64,000 nt of DNA from Pempheris klunzingeri (GCF_042242105.1 NC_092020.1:15623788-15687787); one strand, 5' to 3'; numbered from the stretch's first letter, positions 39,301 to 50,418 are shown. Numbers and translations are program-made. Notes: generated from the letters alone by a model not told the origin.

Positions 39301-41847
39301 TGTGCATGCACGGTTTCTCACGTGTCCTTGCGCATCCTCAGGTGCTCAAATGCCAGCAGGCCGCGCGAGTTCAGCGACATCAGCACGTCTCGCCCTTCCA
39401 TGATGTCCAGTCGGAAGGGCCGGGCGCTGACGATGACCCTCTGAGACTCCGCCCCGAGAGACAGCACCACCCCGTTCTCGTCCTGAGACAAGAGAGACAG
39501 GCTGAGGCAGAGAGAGGAAGTTGAAGAGAGGATTTGGTTTAGAAAAGGAAGAGCAATGACAAAAACTGAAGACCTACATTATCACCTATCTGCTCCAAGC
39601 TTCAAAATGCTGTAGGCTGCCCTTAATAAATCTTAGTGAAGACAAACTCAACTTCAAGGTTGAACATTTGAAATGAGATGATGAAGCCAGAGAGCAATTA
39701 TCTGAAAAGGCTGGCTCTTTTGTTTCACTGGAGGGATTTATATTCAGAGCATTAGTTCTACCATTTCAGCTTATGCAACGTGGGTACACTCCTCCCACAG
39801 CACAACACACAAAGGTTTAAGCTTTCTTCGATATTTAGGCGTTACTTTTTCACAGTAGACAAAGCACAGGTGTTTTTGTCATTTAAATTTACTTCTGTGA
39901 TTTTCCCACTGTAACAAAATGTCTTCACTGAAAAAAGAGCCTATATTACCGTTTTCTTTGTCCATATCTCATGTCTCTGTATCTGTTACTCTGTCTACTT
40001 AAACATAAAAAAAACATTGTAAATCTGTCGATCCTGGAAGAGGGATCCCACCACTGTTACTCATGGAGGAGTTTTTGCTAAGATAATATAGGGTATAGAA
40101 CACATTCCTCATTTTGGGCTAAATAAATAAAATTGTCACATGCAACTGGCAGGGCTGCAGATGAGGAGAGTACATTTTGCTTTTTCACTCGGACTCGAGT
40201 CTGTAGAATCAAAATCCACACCCACGCATCCACCCAACCACCCCACACAGTCAGCAACACCCTCGGGAGACTTACGGCTCAGTAGGTGGCTCCCTGATGA
40301 GCACGTCTGGGACCTCATAGCGAGGCTTCAGCGGCTTCAGCTCGTTAATCTTCACCCTCGTCATGTTTCCCTGGAGACGGTAGAGCTCGAGCAGCAAGCG
40401 CACCTGAGAGGCAAAGGCGGAGAGCGAGAGGGGTGAGAGGGAGATACAGAGGAATTTCATTATCATCTCACAAACACTAAAACAGAGGGTGGCAGGTTTT
40501 CCAGCATTACATTTGGTTTTGATACCATAATGAATGCTTTCATAACAGCACGAGCATTTTCACAGAACTTTTATTAAGCAGAGAGGCCGATATGCTGCGA
40601 AGTGAAGTAGACCTACAAGACCTGATGTTAAGAAGTTTGTTCCTTTTGCCTGTGGCAGACATAATTTCCCCAATGTGAACCGCCTCTCTGTATGGGATTT
40701 ACCTTGTTGTTGTCATTGATGAGCTGCAGGGTGAGTCTGGTGTTGGTCAGCTCCATGGTCTCCAGCAGGGCTCGATAGGGAGACTCACCAGGCTTCAACG
40801 CTCGCTGACGCCTGTTTTACATTTAATGACAACAGTGATAAATAATATGCTTTTCTTTGAGGACACTAAAGTGTTATATTTCTCTATCGGGCACTCACTT
40901 GCAGAAGGCACTCTGGTCACAGGTCTTGAAGTTGCCCCTGTCCACAGCCCATGTCCCACTGAGACACACAGCCAGCCACAGCACCAAGACAGGCGCCATC
41001 CTACACAAGAAAAAAATCACAGAAAACCTGAACTTAAGCTCGTTAAGGCAACAACCAGTCACCTCTCCCATTCATTTAATCACATTTGGTTATGCGATGC
41101 CCATGTGATCACCCAAGAGTACCCCAGATAAATTACTGCACGTATGCAGGAGCTTGTACTGAACACACCCGGACTTTGATCTCTCAGTGGTGGTTAAATG
41201 TTAAACCATTTCCCGTTTCCTCATCCTGCTGCAGCTGCACAGTGCGCTCATGTTAACCTTTTTTTTTTAAAAAAAGCATCCTGTTTCATTAGAGTCCGAT
41301 CGTACATGTTAAAGGGTATTCCCAGCCTTCATACTCCTGTCAAAGCCGGGTGATGTGATAATGGGTTTTAAGTAATGCCAGAAGACAGCATTAGCTAGCT
41401 AACGTACCAGCTAATGTGGGCTAAAGTTAGCTAGCATTCACTCGGAAATCTGGATAAAATACGTCAAAAAACAGGCACCAATTGTTCATCTGACTACAAC
41501 GACGCATCAGTCTTTTACAGACAGACTAAAGCCCTATTGCCTGCTATCAGGGTGTTTGTTAATTACCTCTTTAGATTAGGGTTTGGTGCTAATCTCGCTG
41601 ACATCGGTCAACGTTGCAGGCAGCCCGTCAAGCCGCTAATTCAATTGATCTCGACTTTCCCAGAATGATTTGCTCCGCTAGCGGCCGTCAAACCCGGACA
41701 CAGTGAAGTTTGCCGACACGCTTACTAAGTGTGTACCCACGGCGATAAACTCTGGCCTCCCGCGCACTGATAATAAATCAAACAAATGATAAATTCACCA
41801 TGAAACAGCGGACCTGCTTTGTCTTACCTTTCAGTGAAGGTGGCCAT
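27333..41847 (-). CDS. ganab: Neutral alpha-glucosidase AB (glucosidase II catalytic alpha subunit), complete
   Basis: Constitutive coding exons (minus strand): 41847-41828, 41000-40899, 40811-40703, 40403-40276, 39501-39322, 36875-36818, 36681-36600, 34714-34618, 34491-34311, 34233-34080, 33411-33176, 33020-32894, 32741-32662, 32334-32194, 31844-31748, 31602-31501, 30117-29874, 29420-29356, 28977-28901, 28764-28690, 28538-28425, 28314-28208, 27978-27878 and 27442-27333. They give 928 residues (human 944). The protein has a signal peptide ending LSGTWA, a Cys-rich start and a GH31 barrel with nucleophile Asp about 529 in WNDMNEPS and acid/base Asp about 604 in WTGDN, plus IWLDIEH. In the ER lumen it trims the inner glucoses of N-glycans for the calnexin cycle, paired with PRKCSH; there is no KDEL-type end. 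The 20-nt first coding exon (MATFTER) joins in frame to [12 protein letters not shown], a possible second start at 40999. A LINE lies antisense in the 34.7-36.6 kb intron. Confidence 0.97.
30355..30407. promoter_or_regulatory. Paired RFX X-box-like motifs in a GANAB intron
   Basis: GTCACCATGGTAAC at 30355-30368 fully matches the X-box consensus with a two-base spacer. GTTTCCATGACAAC at 30394-30407 matches with one deviation. The pair is 25 bases apart. Regulatory role is inferred. Confidence 0.4.
34790..36494 (+). mobile_element. 5'-truncated CR1/L2/Rex1-type LINE with open reverse transcriptase C-terminus
   Basis: Inserted in the GANAB intron between exons 34714 and 36600, antisense to the gene. 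An uninterrupted frame enters from about 34790 ([12 protein letters not shown]), passes [11 protein letters not shown] and the catalytic YADD at about 34948-34959, then the thumb/C-terminal region ([23 protein letters not shown]), and stops at 35785. The 5' ORF, endonuclease and RT fingers are absent. The 3' UTR has a tandem repeat (35981-36181) and the conserved tail (36248-36494) ending ATTGAATTGAAT. The lack of frameshifts suggests a fairly recent insertion. The exact clade (L2 or Rex1) needs a library search. Confidence 0.85.
35981..36181 (+). repeat. Minisatellite of about four units in the LINE 3' UTR
   Basis: Units of about 45-60 bases each end GCTGATGTGGTTCTCTGG or GCTGATGTGGTTCCCTGG and contain GTTCCTGTGGATCCTGGTCC variants. 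The repeat explains the long spurious frames on both strands here. Confidence 0.85.
39092..39157 (-). CDS. ganab: GANAB alternatively spliced 66-nt cassette exon
   Basis: The minus strand shows acceptor CATCCTAG, 66 bases and donor GTAAAG. It encodes [22 protein letters not shown], which resembles in sequence and position the optional 22-residue insert of the longer human GANAB isoform. Both this exon and the next constitutive exon (36875) begin with T, so including or skipping it keeps the frame: 950 or 928 residues. The insert sits in the acidic linker before the barrel. Confidence 0.85.
39960..40135 (+). mobile_element. Degenerate 3' tail of a second CR1/L2-type LINE
   Basis: Contains ATTGTAAATCTGTCGATCCTGGAAGAGGGATCC and a terminal block TTTGGGCTAAATAAATAAAATTG, both characteristic of fish L2/CR1-group 3' UTRs but of a different subfamily from the one at 36248-36494. 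It lies in a GANAB intron, antisense to the gene. Confidence 0.6.
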
Positions 41848-42589
41848 CTTGATTATGCTCCCGTTTGGCTCCGCCCATTTCAGTCCGCAACAAAGATCGT
41901 TACAAAGCAAGATGCTCACACGTCTCTATGTTTATTTCTTAAACTAATGAATATGATGTACATTAAAATAACTACATTATATGTATTGACGTCTTTTTTT
42001 TAATTTATCTAATCGTGGTATTATGTTATCTGGCCGATGATAAAGGCCGGGTACACCTGAACTTCATATCCGTATTTATCCTGTCAGACAGGGACACGTC
42101 ATCGCTGAGCTCCAGTCAGTGAAGTGAGCACACTTGTCCCGGATTTGTCCCTCCGCTGCTTGAACTGGATCGATTTCAACCAGTGCAACGTACAATGGGA
42201 ACACATGTACAGTCAGTGCAATATGACAGCATGAAGATTTTAGTTACTTAAAGCTTAAAGCAACCCCCTTAAATAAATCTGAGCGGTCAAAAGATGATTT
42301 ACTTTGTTTTTCTTCCTTTGTGATTCTGTAAAATACTGTCTCCCATTTGTGAATAGACAACTAAATCAAGTTTTGCTTGCACTGCCAAAGCCGTAATCTG
42401 TTTTAAAAGGGTTACAAGAAGACATTCATCACATCATTTTAAGAGTTCACAAGTGAAAGATTGGGAGCCACTTCAGATAGATAAAAAAAAGATGATACAA
42501 CTCTTTGGTAATTTTCAATTAAATTGTGTTGAAAAATGTTGTTAATAATTGGTGTTATTACAACTGCAGGGCTAATGGATTATATAATG

Positions 42590-42905
42590 TACAGGTGTTT
42601 CCATTTTGTTCAACCCATTCAGTAGTTTACAAAATGTGGGTCAGGACCCCCTAAAGGAATCACAAGATGTATCTAAGGGGTTGTAAGATGATTAGCCCCC
42701 AGTAATCACATAAAATAGGATTTAAAAGAAACAACATTCTCCCCCACAATTATGATTATATTTCAAAATTTTCTCTAATATTTGCTGTTTTCCTGTGATA
42801 CGTGAATAGTTTTACTTCCATATGCCTCTAAAAATGATTGAAATGAAACAAACTTTACACTTGCATTAGGGAGTCACAAAGAGAAAAGTTGGAAACTAGT
42901 AAACC
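42590..42905 (+). repeat. Putative dispersed DNA repeat
   Basis: Landmarks GTGGGTCAGGACCCCC, GGAATCACAAGATG, AAGGGGTTGTAAGATGATTAG and GGGAGTCACAAAGAG recall a widespread teleost non-autonomous element whose hallmark is a 'gtgggtcgggaccc' core. The boundaries are approximate and the superfamily is not assigned. Confidence 0.4.
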
Positions 42906-42988
42906 GTTAGCTGCAAAGTCCTCTAATAATACATTTTAGCATCAACAAGGACGCTCAATCCAAGACAAATTCTAGGACCAACTGAAGA

Positions 42989-42994
42989 TTTATT
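42989..42994 (-). terminator. Candidate INTS5 polyadenylation signal
   Basis: AATAAA on the minus strand about 450 bases after the INTS5 stop codon. Confidence 0.45.
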
Positions 42995-43445
42995 TTGTAA
43001 AGTGGTTGAAACAGCAGTTTTGTGCATTTAACAAGAGATGCAAGGCATGTTTGTAGCCTCAATTTTCAAACATGAACAATCTGAAAATTATGCAAAACAA
43101 TCTATAAATGATTTAGTAGAATTGGTTTGTATTTCAACCAAAATGACACATTAAGGCTGTATTTTATGTGGAGCAGATGGTGTATGAACATAATATACAC
43201 GTGTGCCATTTCTCTGGTCTTTCTCACAGAAAAAAAATAGTTAGAAACATATCAAGTCTAAAAATATGGTACAAAAGGTACACACTCACACACACGCACA
43301 TTTATACAGAGCTAAACTTGTATGAAACTGAAGTACAGTGATAGCAACTTTGCAGTCCTCTCTTGGAGCAATGTAACACAGTTTTCTGTCTATCTTACAG
43401 TCTTTATGTATTCCTTGTCAGCTGCTCCTCACAGTTTGCACCCCT

Positions 43446-46400
43446 TCAGAGCTGGAACCGCCAGCACAGGTGTCCCAATCTATCAATGTTTTTATGCAGG
43501 ACGCTGTGGATTGGTGCCACGTATCTTGCCACGTCACCGTCCCGTGAGAAATCCCTGCAGAACAGGCCCTTCTCCGAGTTGAAGACGAACTTCTGGGGCA
43601 TGGGCCCATTGCCCCTCACGTACTCCCACACAGCCAGGAGCAGCAGCCTCACCTCAAAGGGAGTCAGGTCGGGGAAAGCTTCGTGGACGTTGGCCAGCAC
43701 AGGAGGCAGGAGCTGACCCTCTCCCATGCAAGACACCAGGAGGCATGAAGCCTGGAGGTGCCACGGGGAGTCTGTGGACAACATTTCACGGGACGACTCC
43801 CAATGCGCCAGCAGAGTGGCCAGGAGGCCTCTGAGCACGGCTGAGCAGTAGCAGAGAGCGGGACGTCCAGCGGCCACCACCTGAAGCAGATGGAAGAGCA
43901 CCGGGTGGGCCTCAAAGCAACGCCGAATGTGGATGTCTCGCTCCACCGTGGTGCGGGCATGCTCTTCTGGGGGCCATGACAGCTCACCATTGGCCACATC
44001 AGGACAGACGTTTTCCACCAATGTGACAGCAACAACCTTGGCTGCCTCGGCGTTGATGGGCAGCGGCTCATCAGGGTCAGACGGCGGTCGTGAGCCATTG
44101 ATAGAGCCATTGAGACCAGAGGAGCTGCAGCACTGGACTATGACAGTCAGCAGAGTCTGGACGTTCTGCAGACAGAAGAAAAATGGTGATGACACACTGA
44201 CACATTTTCAGTCTGTACACCTACCCACAATCATCTAACACTCAATGAGAATGTGTGTATTTTTTTCCTGTTAAATGTTAATGTGAAAATGTAGTTTCAA
44301 GTTCAAACTGATTGAAAAACTGCAGTCATGTGCACTCATGACCTACTGTATACAGAAAAACATCTTCCCTGATTTGTATATAGCTTTGACTGCACTGCTA
44401 TTATCTTACCCACATTTTGCTCAACGACACTCACCTGGATGACCCCCGATGGGTCAGGCAGAGGAGTGGCTGTTCGGACCTTCAGCCCCTTGCCAATCAC
44501 TCCTGCATGAAACACAGACCACACGCTGCCAGAAAAGTTGACGGTGGTACCAAACCGACAGTTGATATCCAGCAAAGAAGCTCCGACGTCAGGGGCAACA
44601 GATGGGGAAGTGACAGGGGCGCCAGACATGTCTGCGATCTGCCCTCCAAACAGGTCTGCGTTGCCTTTATGTAGGGATCCCTCAACCAGCTGCTGAAGTA
44701 CCGCTTTGAGGGTGAGTGGAGAATATGCTGCAAAACGGGAGAGGAGCAGCACTGAAGAGTTCACCGCCTCCACTGCCTGTCCCCCATCTCTCCCCACCTT
44801 TGCCCCTTCCCCTCTTCTCCGCAGCGCCAGAAAGAAATGAGTGACAGCAGCACGGGAGAGCAGGAGCAGGTGTGCTGGGGAGGAGGCGCGAGGGAGCGGG
44901 CTACACGACAGGAGGCGCACTGCAGCATGAGATACAGCCGAGTCACCATGGAGAAGGAGCGGGGAAAAATCATGGAGGTGTCCCGAGACCGCTGAGCCCA
45001 CCTGGGTGGCCATGGAAGACTGAACACCTGCTGCTCCTCTTCTCTCCTCATCTTGACTTTGGATGGCTGCTGCCAGGTTAAGCAGCAGCTGCCTGAGCTG
45101 CCGGGGGCCCAGAGTGTGTGTATGGATCTGGGCCACGCAGTGAGCCACAGCGGCAGGAATCAGTCCGACCATGCAGGAGGAGAGCGTGGTGTGGAGCTGC
45201 CAGGCCAGAGCCAGCTCCTCCGGGTTGCGGGCCTGGGTGAGTAGCTGGCAGAGGGCTTCGGTAGCCACGCTGGGACCTCCATACACCGACAGCAGACACA
45301 GCAACTGGTGCAGCCAGAGATGACGCTTTCTCTCCAGTCGCAGTGTCTCGGCACAAAGCTCACCTATGTGAGACTGCAGCTCCTCCAAGAAGGGGATGAC
45401 CCTCTGGGCCTGAGAGGAAGCAGAGTGATAAGGATTGGCTTCAGCTCCATCCGAGCGGTTGAAGACCAGTTTGTGGAGGTGCAGGAGCAGCATCTGGAGG
45501 AGGCGATCGCAACCTTCTCTAACTCCTTCATGAGGAGAGGGTGTGGGGCCGGAGATGATGACTGAAGCTGGGGTGGCTGTGTCTGCCAGAAAACGGAGGA
45601 CGCGGGCCCCTCCTGATGGACTCTGGCTAATCAGGTGCACGGCCAGTCCCAGCATGTTATCCACTTCCTCTCTGGGGAGGCCCTGCAGCAAGGCCTGCAG
45701 CTGGAGCAGGAGAGGAGGGCGTAGCAGCTCTACCAGCTCTGCAGACACCGCTCCGAAGAGGTTGGGGGACATCGCAGCCAGCTGCACCAGAAATGGTACT
45801 GCAGCATGACGGAGTTGGGGTGAACTCTCCCAAGATGTGGAGGATGAAGTGGGAGACAAAGGACTTGATGGACTCAGGCTTTCCTGAAACATCCTGAGCA
45901 GCTCCTTCCTGATGCTGTCTGAGTGGTGCGCTGCGAGGTGTCCAAGAATTCCAACCACTGAGCCAATCTTGGGCACTCTGCTGCCTTTATCCACTCCCAT
46001 CACCATTAGCCCTTGGTCCTTTGCACCATGAGAGCAGAAGTCCTTGAGTCCACATGCCAAGACTCGGCTGATGATAGTGCCCGGGAAAGCGGAGCCGATG
46101 TGAGCCACCACCCAGTCAAAATGTGGGGAGTGCTGAACTGAGGTGTCCAGCAGCGCATCCACACAGGCGTCAGGGCACCAGGCCAGCATGGCGGCCAAAC
46201 ACTGGGAGTAGGCCTCCATGAGGGACCGGGTGGCAGCACAGGACATCCAGAGCTGGAGCAGCTCGTTGAGGCTGGAGGAGTGGGGGGCCACCCTGCGGCC
46301 GGCGTGCTTGCTGCTCAGCTGGCCCAACAAGTCCACGGCCCAGGCAGATACCAGAGGGGCCCAGGCGCGGGGGTTGAGACGGATAAACTCTGACAGAACA

Positions 46401-48033
46401 CCATGAACCTCCTACAGAAAAACAGAAATAACAGCCATTCTGATATGATGATGATTGCGGGAAAGGATTTTAGGTTAGAGAGACTGAACAGGGTGTGGAT
46501 CTGTTACTCTTATTGGACTAGAAACCCAACTTAGAGACTTAATGTGATGTTGGGCTACACAAATACACTTTAGTTGATCTTCATTTTGATGGCATCACAG
46601 AACAAGAAACTTTAGTGTGAGCGGCACCAGATGATGACTTTTTAGTTCACGGTGCAGAATGCTATGGCTGCAACATTTTCATTACTACTCACTAAATCTG
46701 CCAGTTATTTTCATGAATAATTGCAGTTAAATGTGAGGAAATGGTGGAAAATACCAGTTATGATTTTCAAGGTAAGGTACCCATGTGTGTCGTCAAGTCA
46801 TCACACCTGTATGATGTCCTCCAGGTTAGAGCTGACCCCGGAGCTGGGATCACTCTCAGTCTCCAGGTTGTGCAGGAAGGTGGAGACATGCTCATCGTAA
46901 ACACCCCTCAGATGCTCTAGCACCGCCCCTCGACAGGCTGGGACCGAGCGCAGCAGGCGCACTGCACAGCGGGCGTGTTCGCGGACACTGAGCTTCCGAC
47001 CCTGAGCGGTGTCAATACCGCTGATGAAGGACTTGATCTCCTGGGACAGCTCCTGGGTGCTACAGGAGAAAGGACATGATGAAATAATGGGCAAAGTGGG
47101 AGGTGTTGCACCTGCAAACAGTAAATGATGAGGAAAAGGAATTAAATAAAAGGCGTTATGTGTGTGAGAAGGGAAGATTCTTTCAGAATATCCATAGAGA
47201 TCCATTTACACATCTCTATTAACATGAAAGAGATAGACATATTACATGTGCGACTGATGATTCTTCTCATTATCAATAAATCTGCAGATTATTTTCTCAA
47301 TTCATTGGTTCGTCTATGAAATGTAAGAAAACATTTGATTTCTTTTGATCAAAAAACTGCTGTAGCTCTAACATATCTAGAAAAAATATTAATATTTAAT
47401 ACATTAGTGCTAAAGCAACAGTGATTAATCAAGGAGTTTGAAAATGAATTCTCAACAATTTGGTAATTTACAAATCAGATATTGTATCCAGCTTGTCAAT
47501 CTTTTTTTAACATCCAAGCAGATGTCTTGATAATTAGGATGCTAGAACTTGGTAATGTTCAACATAACGTATAATCCATTTAAATCTTGTATAAAGTAAA
47601 AAAAAACACATTTGCTGGATCCTGTTCTACAAATACTGGCTTTGCTTGTGTTTTTTGATGTTGGTCAGAACAAATAACTATTGTAAAACAGCATTTTAGG
47701 CACTAAGAACTTCTGATGGACATATATCTTTGTTCAACCTTTAACTAGAGTACATGAATAATCGATTAACCGAACATTACTCAATGTATCGCTGAGGACA
47801 ATATGACGACAACAGTGACAGTTAAGCATATGTCTCATTCATTTTTGTGCAGTTACGTTAAATACAAAACAAAAACCATGTGCTAAACTGACTTTAGAGT
47901 CTGAATGTGTGAGTGTGTGTGTGTGTGTGGTGTCAGTTCCCCTCCGCTTCACTCACCTCAGGGCAGTCTGCGGGGTGTAAGTGTGTGAGCTCTGCATCGC
48001 TTTCAGCGGACTCCCGTCAAACACCACAGACAT
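43446..48033 (-). CDS. ints5: Integrator complex subunit 5, complete
   Basis: Four coding exons on the minus strand: 48033-47957, 47059-46807, 46411-44435 (1977 bases) and 44165-43446, all in phase, giving 1008 residues (human 1019). Family runs include [138 protein letters not shown] and a C-terminus [13 protein letters not shown]5 is a nuclear helical-repeat scaffold that pairs with INTS8 in Integrator, which cleaves nascent snRNA, enhancer RNA and paused mRNA and recruits PP2A. The human coding region is nearly intronless, so the three introns are notable. The start at 48033 opens [10 protein letters not shown] in exon 1. It is head-to-head with the PLAAT cluster. Confidence 0.96.
46665..46790 (+). 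repeat. AT-rich teleost dispersed repeat, fragment (copy 4)
   Basis: Shares GGCTGCAAC, TTTTCATTACTACTCACTAAATCTGCC, GTTATTTTCATGAATAATTG and ATGGTGGAAAATACC with the family at 1320-1600. Located in an INTS5 intron. Confidence 0.5.
47255..47375 (+). repeat. AT-rich teleost dispersed repeat, fragment (copy 3)
   Basis: Contains TCATTATCAATAAATCTGCAG, ATTATTTTCTCAATTCATTGG, GTCTATGAAATGTAAGAAAAC and an end GCTGTAGCTCTAAC, the typical end of this repeat type. Located in INTS5 intron 1. Confidence 0.5.
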
Positions 48034-48173
48034 CGCTTGGTCCTCTAACATCAAAGCGTCGCATCAAATCCACCTCTCTGCTGTGGAAGCTCCGGTGTGA
48101 GCGACAGTGGCAGCTTTCTGTTCTTTCCTCTGTCCAGTTTGAGAACAAAAATACAACGAAAGGGCGCCCCAAA

Positions 48174-48235
48174 ACCGGAAATGAGGACTTCTTCGTCGTT
48201 AGAAAAAGGCAAACCGTCACAGAGAGATGACGTCA
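48174..48235. promoter_or_regulatory. INTS5 promoter motifs: ETS site and palindromic CRE
   Basis: An ETS-type ACCGGAAAT at 48174-48182 and a full CRE TGACGTCA at 48228-48235 lie 140-200 bases upstream of the INTS5 start in CpG-containing sequence, as expected for a housekeeping promoter. Confidence 0.5.
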
Positions 48236-48589
48236 CTGGCGACATCTAGTGGCTGTGATCGTGGACGTATCCACCGCGCGACTGGATTTATCGGTCAATT
48301 AATTAATTGATAAAAGCCCGGTTAAGTATATCAAATTTATTTTAAGTAATCGCTTAAGACCAGCAAAAAATGTGTAAAAAGGACTTTTCACTAATTATGT
48401 TGAATGAATGTGTGTTTTTCCCTGCTAAAAAAAAAGTGTTATCACTATAAACGTTTTTGTAAAGAGTTTAGCAAGATCATAGGTCTGCATTAAGATGTTG
48501 ACTATGACAGTCGGGCTGTTTATTTGTGACCCGCCAAAGTGTGAAGTTGATCTGATGAATAAAATTGAAGAACTTCAAAACAGATTGCG

Positions 48590-49140
48590 TTGGATCCCAA
48601 ATTATTTATAATAGCTATATATCCGGATAAACATAACTTTAGTAAAGCAGAAAGTACTTTTATTGATTTAAGCTCATTGATAGCAAAAAGATGTATTGCT
48701 ATAAATTGGAAAAATATGAATGGACCTGGCATCTCCCAATGGTTAAAACAGATGTTGTCTAGCTTACCTTTGGAAAGAATAACATATATACATAAGGCAA
48801 CAATAATTCGAAAAGATTTGGGGACCCTTTATTGACTTTACCAAGGACTTTGATGTTTCTGATGACTTGACAAATTTTTGAATCCCTTGCAATCATGTAC
48901 TGTATCTAGAGATGACTACCTCCTAAATTACAAAAGAGAAGTTATGTTCTTGAAAGGCCCTGTTTTATGTGTTATCTCGGGTTATTCTATTTCTGTTATT
49001 GCTTTTGTTTTTATATTTGTTTCCTATGTTTGTGCAAAACATGTGATACTGAACTGCTTCGTAAGAACGAGTATAATTGAAAATTGTATCGCTTTGAAAA
49101 GAAAAAAAAACTCATAATAAAATGTTTATGGAAAAAAAAA
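48590..49140 (+). mobile_element. L1-type LINE, 3' fragment with poly(A)
   Basis: The plus-strand frame 48590-48835 resembles the C-terminal end of L1 ORF2 (landmarks IAKRCIAINWKN, ISQWLKQMLSSLPLERITY, KDLGTLY), followed by a short UTR, AATAAAATG and an A-rich end near 49128-49140. Frame shifts follow immediately. The element is severely 5'-truncated and dead. Confidence 0.75.
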
Positions 49141-49158
49141 AAATTGAAGAACTACCTC

Positions 49159-49182
49159 GCGCGCGCACACACACACACACAC

Positions 49183-49221
<39 letters not shown>

Positions 49222-49236
49222 CACACAAACAAACAC
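49159..49236. repeat. (CG)n/(AC)n microsatellite
   Basis: A short GC alternation leads into an AC run interrupted by two GCAC units, directly after the L1 poly(A); it is probably seeded from the retrotransposon tail. Confidence 0.95.
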
Positions 49237-50010
49237 AGATGGCTTGCTTTATAGATAGTTACAAACCCAACCCAACACCCAGACATTTTTAGCACATAGA
49301 TATCTAGCAGCCAAGATAAAGTCCAGGCATGGGAGACTTTTTCTTTGCCCTTTTTGAGAAACTATCATTAGAAGAAAAGACATGGAAGGACACATTGAAG
49401 CTTGCCGGGGTGACACACAACAGACATCAGCATTTATTTCTTCATCCTGGATAAAGTTATCTTGAATAACTGTGCGCTGTTATTTTGAAGTAGAGGCCAA
49501 ATGAAATAGAATAGAATGGAAACTGAAACAGAAACGTTGAACAAAACTCAACTACTAGACTGTTAAAAGACCAATTGAGTGAGAACATAGGATATTTACA
49601 CAACTCCCTCAGACTTTACTTTTAAATAACCTGTGTGCTCTCACCTGAAACTATATTTAAATCAGCTCACTTGTCTAAGAAAGTGGACATTTGTACTTGA
49701 AAATGACTCCATGTGTGGGGTTCAGCCCATTCCATTACTAAATAAGGCGTTGCCACCGTCGGTCAAATAAGTGGAAGAAGAAAAAGAAGGAGAAGAGGAG
49801 AAGTCCGACAAAGGTAAGAGGACGGAATGACAAACTATTTTCATAAACTGTCCATGGTTTTCCGAAATACCAGATATTAAAGTGCTATAACTAAACAAAG
49901 ACATTTTCGGGGAGGAAGTGACCGACTTAAGCTTTGTAACAGCAGAGAAATGTAACAAATATACTTTATTAAAGCTGGCTGGCCATTCGCAAGGCATCTT
50001 AAAGTTCTTA

Positions 50011-50180
50011 GGTCGGGGGTGTCAAACTCAATCAAAGAAGGGGCCAAAATTTACAACACAGTTTGTTTGTGGTGCGCACGAGATAGTGTGTGGTACTATC
50101 TCGTGCCCACCAGAAACTATTTCTGCTGCCAAGGCTAATGGTGCGGATAGAAGTACTATCTGGTGAGCACAAGAGTAAAT
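50011..50180. repeat. MITE-like palindromic repeat
   Basis: A perfect inverted repeat GCACGAGATAGT/ACTATCTCGTGC (50076-50087 and 50095-50106, 7-base loop) lies within a segment that starts GGGGGTGTCAAACTCAATC. A third, imperfect half (ACTATCTGGTGAGCAC) follows at about 50155. It resembles a widespread palindromic repeat. It sits in the first intron of PLAAT copy A. Confidence 0.55.
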
Positions 50181-50418
50181 GATTACCTGATTACTATTAT
50201 TACAATGAGTGGCCACATTATGCTCATTTGAATGGCACAGCATACACACACAGGAAAAATGTGAAAATTAAACATTTTTACATTTCTGTGTCTTTCACTT
50301 TTCTCTGTATCCCATGTTGTGTGCTAACAGGTCTATAAAATGATCTCTTCCCTCAGGCGGTGAAAGTCATCTGGAAAGTGAAACCAGTCCGAGGTCTTCA
50401 GACAATACAAACACTGAC

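Larger units (their letters stand above)
41848..43445. other. GANAB promoter/5' UTR and INTS5 3' UTR
   Basis: A GC box (GGCTCCGCCC, 41868-41877) lies 21 bases upstream of the GANAB start. The segment 42590-42905 resembles a common teleost DNA repeat (GTGGGTCAGGACCCCCTAAAGG, then CTAAGGGGTTGTAAGATGATTAG). AATAAA on the minus strand at 42989-42994 could end INTS5. No extra gene was seen. Confidence 0.5.
48034..50356. other. Divergent spacer INTS5 / PLAAT copy A
   Basis: It holds the INTS5 5' UTR and promoter, an L1 3' fragment (48590-49140), a CA microsatellite, the probable first untranslated exon of PLAAT copy A ending at 49813 (donor AAAG-GTAAGAGG), and a palindromic repeat at 50011-50180. 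Confidence 0.55.

Noticed and set aside
43363-43716. 117-codon plus-strand frame
   Set aside because: Antisense of the INTS5 C-terminal exon.
46535-46577. Possible LINE 3' tail remnant (GTGATGTTGGGCTACACAAATACA)
   Set aside because: Similar to the tail at 36450-36494 but too short and degenerate to call as an element.
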